From the NCBI GenBank assembly GCA_027604705.1, contig JADHYV010000033.1, forward strand, positions 124,001 through 188,000: a stretch of DNA of 64,000 nt, read 5' to 3'. The notes beneath the pieces are model-generated. The model ran no database searches. It saw nothing but the letters and a program-made list of their open reading frames with translations, and was not told the DNA's origin. Of this stretch, positions 23,903 to 36,900 are shown piece by piece. The stretch's first letter is position 1. Each line of letters begins with the position of its first letter. The DNA is from Allomyces arbusculus. Lineage: Eukaryota; Blastocladiomycota; Blastocladiomycetes; Blastocladiales; Blastocladiaceae. The translations under genes were made by a program, and so were the position numbers.

Positions 23903-26900
23903 TCAACTCGCTGCTCGCTGCAACTCTTGCATCACGTTGTGCATCGCCTCAGCCACGAGCGGCACCTGGCGAAACGCGCCGCTGCTGACTAGCTCGGCCA
24001 ACACTTCGCGCACCTGCGTCCTGGCCGTGAGATCCAAAACCGGCGTGAGCTTCTCCACCCCGTCGGCCACCTGCTGATGCTGGTGCTGCGCGGGCGGAAT
24101 CCCACACATCCGACGCAACACCGTTATCGCTGCGAGCCGACTGGCTTCAACCGCGGCCGTGACCTTGGTGCCGTCCTCGACTTGAAACGCGTCCGGAAAC
24201 CCGAGCACGTCCTTGGCGACAAGCACCGCGTTTGCCGAATCCAACAACGGGACGATCCGCCCAACGTGCTGGATGAATGCCGCCGAGGCCCCGCGCTGCC
24301 GTGCAATCTGCGCCACGAGGTCCGCGGCGCGCGCAACGTGCTCGGCAATCGCCGCGTCGTCCTTGGCAGCAACAAGAGCCGTCGCGTAGACGCCCACAAA
24401 CTTCTCCACCTCGGCGTCGGCCCCCTTCTTGCCCGCCTCCTCGTCACTCGCCGCCGCCAATTCACCTACGCGCTTGGCAAGCGGCCCGACGGCGACGTTC
24501 GCATCCTTCGCGACCCCCGGCGCGCGCAAGAGCACATCGAGCGCATCCGCATGCTCGCCCGTACGGCACACTTCTCCCACGAGCCACGACGCCGCACTTC
24601 TCGCTGCATCCTTCTCTACCGCCACCCCCACCTGCGCAACGGCCGTGACGAGCGCCGCGCGCCGGTGCGCCATGGCCAGCTGCACAAGCCGATCAAACGT
24701 GTCTCTCGGCACTTGGACCTTGAACCCACCGGCGAGCCATGCGACGACGCGCGCAGCCTGGTCCTGAACCGCCCAGTCCTGCGATGTCGCCAAGCACTCG
24801 CTGGCCAACGCGCGCATCTCCGTGGCGTACAGCGCGACCGCTGAGCTCGCCGAATTCACATACGCTTGCCAGACATCCACCCACTCATCGCGCTCCGTCG
24901 GCCCCGTCTCCGCCACCGCCCCCGGGGCCGGAGTGGGCACATCCGCGTGCATCCCGAGCGCAACGAGCGGCAATACCGCAGCAAGCATCTTACCCCACAC
25001 GTCGCGCGCGGACACCGTCCGGGCACACGCGACCGCGACCCCCGCGACCGCGCGCCGGCGGTCGGCGGACCCGACGTACTGCTTAGTCAAGTGTGCGACA
25101 AATTTCTCGACGACTGACGTCGACGCGCCGGAACCGATCACGTGCGCGGCCGCTGCGGCCATGACGTGCCGGACCGTCGCGTTTGTGTCGAACACGGCGC
25201 CCGACAGGGACTTGAGTAGGAGGTCGGCCGACGCGGGGACTTGTGCGAGGGCGACGGGTTTCAGGAGCAGGATCGCGCGCGCGACCCCGCCACGGGTCGG
25301 CAGGCCGACGCCTTTCCGCACAACGTGCACGAGCGCGTTGATCAGGGCGGTGGTTTCGTCGGGCGTGGTCGCAAGTGCGAGGAGCCCTTCGAGAGCGGCC
25401 ATTGTGGGCGAGTCGCGCAATGCCATGAGCCGCTTCGCGTCGAGTTGTTCGGCAGTCATGTCGTACTTGTGTACATGGAACGACAGGTAGTTGAGCACCT
25501 GTGGCTCGAGCGACGAGAGGGCCTCGAGCAAGGCCCCCACGGTTTCGGGCACGTGCGGCCTGACTTGCCGCGGCCGGTCGGCCGTAAGTTTCTTGATCGT
25601 GAGCAGACTGAACCGCGTTACTTCCGCGGCACTGCTCTTGAGTCCGTCGAGCACAAACGGCATCGCCATGGCCACGGGCATGTGCTGGCAAAGGACCGTG
25701 CACGCGCGGACCGCCGCCTGCTGAATCGATTCGTGCACGTCGTCGAGCAGCCGCAGCGCCGCCTTGCCGAGAACTTCGTCCAGGAACGGCGCGACGGGCG
25801 ACGCCGTCGAGGCCGCCGAATCCTGATCACCCGCGGCCGCATGGTGCTTGAACACTTCCAACAGCGAGAGAAGCGACGTTTCGCGCACGATCGGCGCCGA
25901 ATGCTGCAGTCCGCGTTTGATCTCTCGGAAAATCGCAGGATAATGCTCGTCCAATGGCGCATTCGGCGGTTTCACCAACGCCGCGACCATGCCGCGAATC
26001 GCGTCCGCGACCGCCTGGTTCGTATGGCACTGCAGTCGGAACAGGACCGGGACCAGGTCGGCCACGGGCAACTGTTCGCGAATCGCTTCCGCTTCCGGGT
26101 TGGACCAATCAATCGACCGGTCGCGCGCGGCTGCGCCGGGGGCGCCACTCGCTTCAGAGATTTTCAGCAGCTGCAGCAGAAGGCACGCGGCGGTGGGCTG
26201 CTTGATGTCGCGCGCGGCGCCAACGAGACAGTCGAACAGGACGAACGCGGGGGCGGTCGCCGCCTGTGCGGGCGCCGTTGCGAGAGTCCGCGAGACGGCA
26301 GGCATCAAGGCGGGCGAACGCGACGGGTACCGCACGTGCACTTGCATGAGCGCCTGCGACGCGAGCGCCGCCCAGTCGGCCACAACGAGCGCACGGAGGG
26401 CGATATCGTGGATCCGGTCGAGGGTCACGGCGGGCAGCGACGGGACGAGGGCGACGAGATGGTCACAGTAGGTGAGTTGTGCGTGACGCACGGGTTTCGA
26501 CGTCGTGTCCATGCCGAGCACGGCGTCGGTCACGGCCAAGTCGTAGGTTGCGACGTCCGGATTCGGGTCGAAGTGGTGGTACGGCGTGCACCGCGCCGCA
26601 GGACCGGCGAGGATCGTCGCGAGGGCTTCGGCCGCGGCGAGTAGGACGGGTGGGAAGGTCTTGGCGTGGTGCGTGTTCGGGAACGGCTTGATCAGGTGCT
26701 CGATCACGGCGGCGCGGTGTGTCGGGTGCGCGCGCGCCAAGTGGCCGAGACAGCCGAGTGCCTTGATCGTGATGTCGACGTTGGAATGTGACGTGAGCGC
26801 AAAGACCGACTTGAGCGTGGCCTCTGACACTTCCTGGCCCGCAAGCACGTGCGGGGCACGATGCAGCGCGGCAAGCACCACGAGTGACGATGCGCCGGAC

Positions 26901-29334
26901 ACGTCCTTGAGCACGTCTGTCACCTTTTCCACTTCGCTGGTCAGCAGGAGCTGCGCCGCCGTGAAGGGCGCCGAGTCGACTGAAAGCCCCGTGGGCGCGG
27001 TCACGTCGACACTGTCGAGCAAGTTCGCGAGACTGAGCATGGGCCCAATCGAGGTGGACGTAAACTGCAAGTGAACGAGCGCGGGCACGTTGCGCTCGAA
27101 CTGCGCTCCCAGCAGTCGCAGACACTCGAGTTTGCGCAGGCATGACGACTGGAGGGTCATCGACGCTACAATGACCATTCGTCAGCAATCTGATGTAATT
27201 CGAGCTCAGTGGATGTAAGCAAACGTACCCCCGTCCACGGTCAGACACGTCTGGAAGAACCCGGCCATGGCCGTCGCCTCCTCGGCATGCCCCTCAATCC
27301 ACCCCTTCAGCGCCTTTGCAAAGCGGTGATCGCGCACCGACTCGGCCGCAACCCGACCCGCGGACATACCAGCCTGCACAACGAGCAAATACCGGAACAC
27401 GTATTCAACCGCGACCGCACGCTCGTCCACCGTCAGCGGCATCCCCTGGACCAGATCCAGCAACTGCGCCATGGTCGGGCGGCCATCCACGTCCATGGCG
27501 TCCTTACTCTGCGCTTCCACCTGGAGCCCGGCCTCGGCTTCTTGCCGCACGTGCAACGACGCGTCACACGAAAGTCGCAGGTGCAGCGCGAGCGTGTCGA
27601 GCGCGTGCGGGCGTAACTTGGACGTGAATCGCAGCGAAATCCACCGGTACAGCTCGGACGAGTGGCCGGGCGCGTCCTTGACGAGGTCGGCAAGGTGCGC
27701 AGGTGGGGTGGTCATGGGAAGGAGCGCTGACGTCAGGCAGTCTTGCAGGGCAAGCTTGAGGTGTGTGGGGACGGCCTTGGCCAGGTCGAACAGGTCGGTG
27801 AGAATGTCGTCGGTCATGGCGGAGGGAACTGTTTGATTCGAAAAAAACAAGTGTGAGATAGGCACGCCGAAAGCGAATGGGTCGACCGAAGGAACAAAAG
27901 GGATCAAAACCCAAGTACCTCGCTTCAAGACCATGCCGAGCGAGATCAACGCAAGCTCGGTCAACGGCCCCGGCGGCTCCTTGACGATTCGCAGCGTACC
28001 CACCAAGATCTCGGGCGCGTTTTGCTCGAGCACAGCTTGATCCGCCTACATAAGCGTCGGTCCCAGCCAGTCAGCACAACCGCCAACAAGACGCGACGCA
28101 CAACGCCAAAAATCGTACCATTCGCGCCACCCACTGCAAGAATCCGAGCCCTGCCTGCTGCAACTTATGCACGGGCGGCGTGCCAAACAACGCGTCCACA
28201 ATCACCTTCCAGCAAAACGGGAACGCCGACGCGGCGACCTTCGACTTGGCAAGTACCGTGAGCACCCTGTGCTTAACCGTTACCACGTCCGCCGAAACGG
28301 TCGGCGCCGCCGGACTCCCCGCGGCCGTTGCCGCCGCCAACAGACTCGAGAGCGCGTTTGCGGGCGCCGTCGGCGTCGCGGGCGTGACAGTGGGCGGACC
28401 GGTGCCCGAATGTGCAGCGACATTCTGCTCGAAATACAGCGCATAGAGCGCCGAGATGAGCGGCGGCGTTTCGAGATCGAGCGGCGTGCGGCGCAGAGAC
28501 GTGTCGGCCAAGTCCGAGAGCGTGCTGTTCGCGTCGCACGTGCCGAGAAACAGCACGTACGCGCGGTGCCAGCTGGCGGTCGGCGGGACATAGTGCGTCG
28601 TGAAGTTGAGAATTGCGCGCTTGGTCGAGGTCCATGCAGCGAGCGACACGGTCGGCGGCATGTGCCGCAGCGTGTACGCCCAACATTGCAGTGCCACCGG
28701 CCAGACGGCAGTAGGGACGCCTGTCGACACGTTTTCCTTGATGGCGAGCGCGGCGCTCGTCACGGGCGGCGCCTGCAGCGGCTCGAGACACGTCGTCGCG
28801 AGGCTCGCGAGCAACGCGTGCTGCCTGGGCGGCGCACGGCCCATGACAACGCCCGCGCTCCCGAGCACGGCAAATGCAGCGAGCAGAGGGACTAGCCACT
28901 CGGTCCGCTCCGCCGCGGGCGTGCGTTCGAGCGCCATTTCCAGGTACACCAGGCCAAAGTTGCGTACGATCGGTACCGTCGCCACTCCACCAACAAGCGC
29001 GACAAGCGCCTGCGTCGGCAAGTGCACGGTCGGCTCGGACCGCACGCGCGCATTGATGTGCGCAAGCAGCGCCAGGACCTTGCTCTGGATCCCGGGCGTC
29101 GGAGACGCGAGTTTTTGCAGGACGGGCACGAGGAACGTGCGGACGGTCGCGTCAAGTTGCGCGGCGCTCGCGGCGAGTGCAAATCGCAGCTCGACCTTTT
29201 CAATGAGCTCTGCACACAGCGAGGAGCATGGCCGGTGGGGGTCAGTTGCTGGTTCCCTGCTCGCCTGGACCGCGCAAGCGATGCATACCCAGCTCCGCGG
29301 CTGCCGCGGCGGAGTTCGGCGCGTTGGCACTCAT
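23903..29334 (-). CDS. ECM29: Ecm29 proteasome adaptor/scaffold (HEAT repeats)
   Basis: Five exons: 29334-29289, 29209-28119, 28045-27919, 27828-27229 and 27165-23903 (1708 aa). Exon 1 is only 46 bases; its ATG gives MSANAPN then ELELIEKVELRFAL after splicing, which is why I prefer it over frames starting further in. Ecm29 binds the 20S core and 19S particle, stabilises or inspects 26S proteasomes and links them to motors and endosomes. Evidence: the N-terminal Ecm29 pattern LVPVLQKLASPTPGIQSKV with LLAHINARVRS and HLPTQALV, LADTSLRRTPLDLETPPL, and HEAT helices throughout (for example RETSLLSLLEVF and AVRACTVLCQHMPVAM). The length agrees with human (1845) and yeast (1868). The third intron (27918-27829, 90 nt) has no stop and is a multiple of three, but is T-rich and well-signalled. 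Confidence 0.92.
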
Positions 29335-29976
29335 GTTATCGGCCGAGCTCGTAGTATTTGGTCGCGGTTTCCTTGAGCTGGCCGTGCAGGAAGCAGCTGG
29401 GACTCGCACGGTCGACGCGTCGTTGATCAGTCGTCTTCGTTGATCAGGCTCTTGTTGCGCGCGCTGGAAGAGAGCGTTGGTCTTGCAAGCCCTGATGCTG
29501 CAGGTCCTGGTTGATGCTGGTCCAAATGCGTTGTAGAAAATATCTGGCAGGCAGTGCTGGAGGAGAAAGGTGGAAAGGAAGCCCAGCTGCTGCCAGCAAG
29601 ACTTGAGCCGTGACGCGTCGCTGATCCAGCACCTGTGCGTTCTTACATAACTTGCAACGTTTCCTCGGTCATTCCTTTGTCAAGCACGGCCGAGTGGCGA
29701 GCACCTCCGCCAGAATGATTTTGAAAGGAATTTGTCCTCTATCGACCGTTGCTCCATAGCAGGTTGGGTTGGCTGTGGTCCACACTTGTTAACAAATCAA
29801 AAGCGAGTTCGCGCCTTCATTGATGGCACAAACAGAATCACCGGCACCACGCTGCGCACGGCCTCCCCCCGCTGAGGGCCGGGACGCATGCCCAAAATAG
29901 CGTGCAAGCAAAAAACCGCGACGCGCCGTCGCGCACTCTACAAGTGCAATACCGCGACTTGTCTACCAGGTCTTTC
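29335..29976. other. intergenic upstream of ECM29
   Basis: 642 bases between the ECM29 start and the LYC1 stop, both minus strand. It should hold the ECM29 promoter. The base mix is AT-richer than the genes. No motif or RNA recognised. Confidence 0.45.
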
Positions 29977-31147
29977 TTAGACCCACGCGTACTTTTCGTT
30001 CCAGTACCAGACAATCTCCGTGGCCGGGTCCGCAACCACCTTGCCGTCGCGCCAGAGCATCAGCGAACTCAAACTTCCAGGCCGCATCGCGCGCGTCCAC
30101 TTGTCCCCGAGCTGCGCCAGCACCGCCGCGTCGTTCAGTGCACTGCCGTCCGAGACAAACGCCTCGACGCGGGTCAGACCACGCGCCTTGGCGTGCACCG
30201 CAGCAGCACGCAGCAGTTCGGCCGCGTTCTCGGGCGAGGTGGCTTCCAGGTGGAGAATGTAGAGCGTCGACTTGGAGTGCTTGGCGTGCGTCCAGATCAC
30301 GTAGTTGCGGTTATCGAGCGACGCGCCCGCGCGCCGGCGGATTTCGTCCAAAACGTTGGCGGCGACCGCGTAGGCCGTCGTGTGCAGGTCGTAGAAGACG
30401 CCGCGCACGTGGTGCCAGCGGTAGTTGGTCGCGTCGAGCGGGACCGCGACTACTTGCTTGCCATCGGCCGCGCGCTGCGGGATCGCTGCATAGGATTCGG
30501 CCAGGAGGTCGAGTGCGGTCACGTCGTCGATCCAGTTCGCGGTCGTGGAGGACACGGCGGACAGGTCGGCGGACGAGACCGATTCGGACGGGAACAGGCG
30601 CCACCCGAGCCGGTCGTAGTACTTGGGCCCAATGTCCGAGTAGAGCGTGGAGACGCCGAGCTTCGGATGCTCCTTGACGAGCCGGTCGCGCAGCATCGAC
30701 ATCATGGTCGTTGCGTACCCGCATCCGCGGAATTCGGGCCGCGTGAAGACCGAGGCGACGCTCCAGGCGAACGTGTCTGCTCATGGCGCCGCAGGAGGGT
30801 GAGTGTGGAGAAACGAAAGCCTGCGAACTGTGGCTCAGCTCAAACGCACCTTGGTCGCCCACACGGCAAGGCCGCTTGAACGTCTCGCACGCAGCGAGAA
30901 TGGTCGGCATTTCGGCATGCTGCTCAGCGACGGGCACAAGCAGCCACGACGAGTGGCCCAGGCGCGTGAAACCCGTGTCTTGGAGCAGGCTTTCGCGGTG
31001 ATGGTACTCCTTCATCGTCAGCTGCTGGCCCCACTCGGTGTAATTGAGAGTCGTGGCCACCTCGTGCTGCGGCCTGGTGCCGCGAATCAGCACAACGTCG
31101 GTGGTCTTGACGTGCTTGGTGGGTGTGATGGGAGTGGGGGTCGACAT
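29977..31147 (-). CDS. LYC1: LYC1-like GNAT N-acetyltransferase
   Basis: Two exons: 31147-30850 and 30779-29977 (366 aa); intron GTGCGT to ATGAG, phase 1. The N-terminal part has ETFKRPC and the acetyl-CoA loop RPEFRGCGYATTM (R/Q-x2-G-x-A type), followed by LYSDIGPKYYDRLGW, a strong LYC1 signature. The C-terminal half is the LYC1 C-terminal domain, ending EIVWYWNEKYAWV. In yeasts LYC1 acetylates free lysine (lysine degradation); other fungal members may use different small amines, so the substrate is inferred. No targeting signal is seen. The gene is divergent from OST4 (421 bases). A broken second copy of its promoter and C-terminal end lies at 58611-59032. Confidence 0.85.
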
Positions 31148-31568
31148 GGTGCTGGTGGTGCTCGCGCTGGTGCAAGGGGAGAGAGAGAGGTGGGGGATTG
31201 CCGGGTGGTGCAGCGGGGCGAACCCAGTCCGGTGGGGCCGAGCTCGCCGGCGGAATCGCGCGGAGCGGCGACGATCAGTGTCGACCGGAATTTTGCGCGG
31301 GTCAATCCGACCGCGACGCGGTCACGCGAACGCACGCGACCAGGTCGCTGTTGTCTCGCCGCGAGACACGCCTGGAACACGTCCTTCACGCGCCGCCAGC
31401 ACGCGTGCGGGCCGGACGACCACGACCGCCGCCGCGCAACGCTGTTGGTACGCGCCGTGTCCAGCTCCGCGAGCGCGACTTGCCGCACTGTGATCCTCGC
31501 CGCTGCTGCGCGCCACCGTCCCTCACGCGTCCGTGTCCCGTTAGATCCCGCCGCGCCCAACACCGACC
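31148..31568. promoter_or_regulatory. shared divergent promoter, LYC1 and OST4
   Basis: Two start codons point away from each other across 421 bases. No TATA box is visible. A stretch near 31224-31260 reappears upstream of the broken LYC1 copy at about 58611-58650, so it was duplicated with the gene end. Confidence 0.5.
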
Positions 31569-31724
31569 ATGATCTCGCTTGACTTTGTCACCGACGACCA
31601 GCTCGCACTGCTGGCCAACATGTTTGCGTCGCTCTTCTTTGCACTGTGTGTGCTCTACACTGTCGCCGTCGAGGGCGACAAGGTACCCGCCGCCGTCGTG
31701 GCTGCAGCGTCGTCGGCGAAGTGA
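31569..31724 (+). CDS. OST4: Ost4, small subunit of oligosaccharyltransferase
   Basis: A single short frame of 51 aa, ATG at 31569, TGA at 31722-31724. The product starts MISLDFVTDDQLALLANMF and has one membrane helix (about 10-33, ending LCVLYTVAV). This matches Ost4 of other fungi (MI-x-D-x-QL-A-x-AN-M followed by one helix and VLYxxVAV; 35-60 aa). Ost4 sits in the ER membrane and joins Stt3 to Ost3/Ost6 in the complex that moves the glycan to asparagine. The tail after the helix is Ala/Val-rich and a little longer than in yeast. A donor-like GTACCC at the end of the helix could start an intron, but read-through gives a sensible stop, so I keep one exon. Confidence 0.82.
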   Translation: MISLDFVTDDQLALLANMFASLFFALCVLYTVAVEGDKVPAAVVAAASSAK

Positions 31725-33903
31725 ACGTTCCAGCCGACGTCCATCATGGGGCGCGCGTCGCTCGTGGTCGCAATGATCGCGCGGCCGGGGCCTCGAAGTG
31801 GTCGGTTGCTCGAGCCGCGTGGCGATGCCGAGTCGGTCGATTTGGCAAAGAGAGTGGGAGGGGGGGGGGGGGGGGGGGACGAGCGATCGTGTTTTTTGAG
31901 TCATGACAATCACAGTAAATAATTGCATTGTGAATGGCAGTGACCAGCAGCGCCGTGGAGAGAGAAAGAGGAGAGGATCCAAGTGAGCGCGATCGAGGCG
32001 GCGAAGAAGGAGCGATGGCAGCGGCAGCGAAACGGCCGTGCCATCAAGGCCAACATCAGCAGGATCAGTTCGGCTGAGTTCGGTTCAGTGCGCTCAATTC
32101 AGAGTGAGACTGACGTGTGCACGGCTGGCACCGCGCCGGGACAACGACGGCAGCGGCGCGCGAGTCAGGAGAGAGTGGCGACGGCGTGTGCGGCGGTGGG
32201 TCGCGGTGGTGGTCGGCGGGGCAAGAGCTGCATCAAAGGGGTCGTGCACGTGCAGTCGGGCCTTGAGCCATGAAAGCGAACGGCGGCATCAAAGGCCGTG
32301 GCACGCGCGCGCGCACGCCGGCCACGGCAGCTGCGACGATGACGGCGAGGGCAGCGGCAGCGGCGACGGCGAGCGAAGAGGGATCGCTCCCCGCGGAAGG
32401 GACGCCGTCGGAGGAACGGTTTCTCTTCGATCTGCCAATCACGGCACGCGCAGCCGACCAGCGACCAGCCACCGACCGGCCACACACCCGACCACCACAC
32501 GAACCACCGCCCACTGCGACCCCGTTCCACCCCGCATCTAACCACGAACCACCCACTTCCACCGGCCGTGCCCGGTACCATTCAATGGCGCTCGACGGCG
32601 CGCACACGATGCCGGTGAAATCGCAGTGCATACAACGTGTCCCCATGGCGCTACACCCTCGCGATCACGGCGCCCATCACGCTGCGCATGACGAGCTCGC
32701 TGCCGTGGCCGGCCACCACTCCCGCGCGAGCAAGCACCGGCGCTCTCTGTGCGTGCGGCCGCGATGCGCCGACTCGCGCGCTTCGAGCGACATTCCATGG
32801 GCAGTGGTGCTGCGGACCGCGCGACGAGTGTGAACGAACCCCGAGCGCGATCATCGAGCCACGCGCGGCTCCACCCCGTTTGAACCGTGATTCCAACCCG
32901 CAAACCCGCCCGTCGCGCTCGTCCACGACTCGGCGCATCCGCTCGCTCACGACGTCGTGCGCGCACGCGGCCCCTTGGTCCTCGCGCGCACCCACGACTC
33001 CCGTCGCTCGGCGGCGCTGCGTTCCCAGGCGTGTGGTGTCCGGCGCCGCCGCGCCCCCTTGCCCCCCCTGTCGCCCGGCCGCGTGCAGTTGCGCGCCCTT
33101 GTTGTTCTGGTCGGGTCAGCAGCTCGCCGCCTGTCGCACGAGCACACCTTGTATGCGCCCCCGCGGCGGCCACGATCACGTTCGCCAACCCGCGTCCCGG
33201 CGCCGCAGCGCACGCCGACGCAACCGGCTTGTTGCCCGCCCGTTCCCTGGTGCGACCCGTGCGCACCGCGCGCTTGCGCGCACTCGACGAGAACCGCTCG
33301 CGCGTGCGTACGTGCGTTCGTGTGTGTTCCGGGAAAGCGCGCCGCCGTCGCCGTCGTCGTCATCGTCGTTCGTGCGGCTCGTTGTTGTTGGTCGTGGTTG
33401 CCCCCGGTCGTCCGCTGCCGGCGTGACCGCGAACGCGCACGGTGCGGTTGGTCGTGCAGATTCAGATTCGGACGGACCAACGTCGCCGCTACTCGTCCAC
33501 CCACGCCCCCCACCCATCGACGCTCGTCGTCTCGCCGCTCGCCCCTCTCTCTCGTCGAGCACCCCGCGAACGAACTCGCCGAGCAAACAGCGGTCGTCCG
33601 CCTTCCTTCAGTGCTTTGCTTGGCGCTCGCCGTCGTCGTCCCATTCCATCCCCATCACGCCAGTCGGCAACCCGTCGCTACTGCACCGTCGCGGTCTCGA
33701 CACGGGCGTCGCCATTCCGTTGCCTTGCGTTGCACTGCGTTGCTCGTCCCCACTTGCAAGCCCCGCCCGCCCGTCGTCGGTGCTACTCGTCGTCGCCGAC
33801 TAGACCCGTGGCCCCAGTTCAACTCATCCTCCACCGCTCGAGTCACGTACTTGATCGACTCGTGTTTGCGACCCCATCGTTCAACGCCCCACCTTCTTCC
33901 AAC
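31725..33903. other. 2.2 kb without a supported gene, possibly a long leader
   Basis: The stretch contains a pure G19 tract (31860-31878). From about 33100 to 33900 it is pyrimidine-rich, like a long 5' leader of the PHD-domain gene. Open frames on both strands (for example plus 32270-32833) are Ala/Arg/Thr-rich, have no domain and overlap equally long frames on the other strand, so I do not call them genes. An unrecognised short gene or upstream non-coding exons of the next gene are possible. Confidence 0.4.
31860..31878. repeat. pure G19 homopolymer tract
   Basis: Nineteen consecutive G on the plus strand, 136 bases past the OST4 stop. It is the longest of at least seven pure G or C runs of 12 or more bases in the window. 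Confidence 0.9.
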
Positions 33904-36900
33904 ATGACCTCGTCCAGTTCCATGCCTACGGGCGCCGGCGGCGACTCACCGCCCCCGCCGCGGCACGTCCTGGCGCACCCGCTGCTCGGGTCCTCCTTCT
34001 TGGCGGCCGACCGCACTCCACCACCACCGCCGCCACCGCTGTTGCCGCCTGGGCCGATGGCCGTTAATCCACCACCGCACGCGTGGTTCCCCAATATTTT
34101 CGGCGACTCGGCGCGCAACGGGATGCTGTTGCCGTCGCCCGTCGCCACGTGGTTTGACCGCGGCGGCGTACCGCGGACCGTGTCGACGCCGCCGCCGTCC
34201 GGGCTGATTAGTCCCACGGAAATGGTCACAGCGGCGGCGGTCATGTCGCCCGTGTCGCCGACGTCGGTTGCGGCGGCGGCCGCGGCGGCCGAGGGGGTGG
34301 ACAAGGCCGTGGACGCGTGGGTGCGTAGAATGGGACAGTCTGTGGACAAAGCAGAATGAGGGAGAGACTCACGGTTAGGGACGACTTGTCCATCCGACGC
34401 GTAGAAACGGCACCAGCCGCATGTCTGCTGCGTGTGCCTCGACGACCGCGCCGCGGTCGTCAACGCGCCGCTCTGGGTGTGCGCGAATCCGTCGTGCGAC
34501 GTGGCCATGCACCGCGGTACGTACTCGGCTCTTGGTGTTCGACGAATGGAGAGCGAGCGCTGACTGCGCAGACGACGATCAACGTAGAGTGCGCGTCGAT
34601 TGTGCCCGGCCAGATTCCGTCGCGCATGGCCGAGTCAACACACGCGCCCCCTGGGTGGCGCTGTGATCGATGCCAGTCGCTCGAGAGCGCGCACGTGGTA
34701 CGTGAGGTTGCGAGATATTGGGTGAGGTAGCGCGGAGCGGGGGTTTGGCGTGGTCGGCTGAGCCCACGCGCGGGGCGCGAACGAAGGGTCCAGCACAGGC
34801 TGTGGCCGGATTGCTGACCGTCGGCGCGGACTCGACGGGCGACGGGACACGAGAAGCGCACGGGACGTGCCTTGCCCTGGCCGGCGGCGTGAACGGCCAG
34901 GAGCGCCGTGTCGTGTCGTGCAGTGTCGTAACGTATCGCGCGGCAGCACGAGTAAGCCGTGGATGCCGTGGACACCACTGCAAGTCGTGGACAACCGCGA
35001 CAGTGCGGCACTGCGCACGCCGTTCTCGGTCGCGGGCTACGGTCCAGATGGTGGTGACCCTTGTGTGTCCAGCGTGGCCGCAATCGGTCGGGGTGGTCGC
35101 CGTGGTCGTGCGCAACCATGTTCACTTGCTCACCAACGCGCGCACGACAAGCAGACCCGCCCACGGCCTCCGTGCACCGCCGTCGTGTCCATCGCACAGA
35201 AACTAACGCCTTGCACGGTCGTCCCCACTAGGTCTGCACGTATTGCCCGCTCCGGATCGGCGCGTTCACGCAACTGCCCGGGGGGCCGCGCGGCCGCGGG
35301 CCCTGGGCACACGTCGTCTGCGCGCGTTGGCACTACCGCGCGAGCGCGTCGCCCGTCTCAGGCCGAGCCGCGACCAAGTCGCCAGCCCTGTTGCGCGCGG
35401 GATCAATGCGTGTGGGCGCGACGGTCGGAACCAGTAGCAGCGGCGCATTAGGTTCGTCGGCGTCGAGTGCAGCGTCGAACGGCGCGGTCGAGGTCGGGTC
35501 GCGAAGCACGGTACGTTGAACATCATTCTTGTCGTCGTGGTCGTCGTCGTTTGGGAGAGGTGGGGAGGGTGAGGCAAGGGCGATTCGTCGTGGGGAGTGT
35601 CGGGAGAGCATGAGGCGGTCGTTGGGCGTGAGGCGACGGTGCGGCCCCTGGTGTGCCCCTGACGTGCCCCTGACGCCGCCGATGAGCGCCCCTGGGAAAC
35701 ACGGAGCTCCGCTGCTGTGCCACCATCGGTTGGAAGTTGAACGTGTGGACTGACTTGGTCGTGGGCGACGCCGGCGGCACGTCGGATCGGTTTGTGCTCT
35801 AGGCCCGGTGCTGCTACTGCCCGCGTCCCGCCGAGGCGCTCTACGGCGCGCTGCTGGTACGTTTTTGCGCTCACTGGTTGTGGACTGCGGTGGAGGTGCT
35901 GGTGCTGGTGGTCGCGGTTGCGGTGGTCAGTTTCTTGGCGCCGTAGTCGCTCTCATCGCGCCAGGACCCGACCGGAATCGTCACGTTCGTGCTCTCCATG
36001 CTCCCCGCTGACGCCGAGCACTGTTCAACTGGCGGCAACCACTTAGAAATGCGCAGATCGCACGTGCACGCACCACTTCCACGCGGCCTGTGCGCACAGC
36101 GAGGGTCTGCTGCCGGTCGCGGTCGCGACTGACGAGTTTGGCGGCGCGCGATGCCGCGAGCACGCCTACAACGCGTTGACATGGCCTGTCACATACGCCG
36201 CGTCGAACGCGTGGGTGCAGTGGGCACGACTGCGGCCCCAGCTTGAAGCGCTTGTGCCAACGAGCGCGGATTTGGACGCTGCGCCGGGATTGGTACGTTT
36301 GCTGGAGCGGTTTGCCGTGACCGAGAAAATGCGAGAGAAAGAGACTAATGCGAAGCAAACGGTGTAGCCTGTCCCGTCGGCTGCAAGCTTCTTGTACTGG
36401 CCAAGCGACGACGAGGACGAGGATGACGAGGAGCACGGCAACCACCACCACCAGCAGCAGCACCTGCACCAGCGTCATCAACAGAGGCCGGGATGCTCGC
36501 ACCACCACCTCCACCACGACCATCCAGCACTCCACCATGGCGCTGCGCCGCTGCAGCTCCCGTTGGCGTTTGACGTTGACGACCAGTCGGCCATCTTGCC
36601 GTCGTCGTCGTCGTCGTTATCGAGTCTGCACCTGCTGGCCTCGCCCGGTCTGCTGCCGCTGAGCCGGTCTGCAAGCTACCCGCCCACGACGACTGCAAGC
36701 ACGTCGACGTCGGCGTCTGTCGCGGGCACGCGTCCTGCGAGCCCGACACTGACCGACATTGAAACGCAAGTGATCCACGTGTTCCGCACACTGCAAGCGA
36801 GCGAGCGGTCGTCGCGCGTGATCGACCAGCTCGGGCTCGAACTCGCAGTGCAGCTCAGCGAATGGGTCGATGCGCGTACCGCCGCGTCCGGTCGCGCCTC

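Noticed and set aside
24077-26644. Long open frames on the plus strand (255 and 467 codons) opposite ECM29.
   Set aside because: They are Arg/His/Gly-rich, have no start context or domain and lie exactly antisense to well-supported HEAT-repeat coding sequence. GC-rich codon use makes such shadow frames common.
32270-32833. Plus-strand frame of 187 codons starting with an ATG in the long gap.
   Set aside because: Ala/Arg/His/Pro-biased with no hydrophobic core or motif, and an equally long frame lies on the other strand. Kept only as part of the non-coding stretch.
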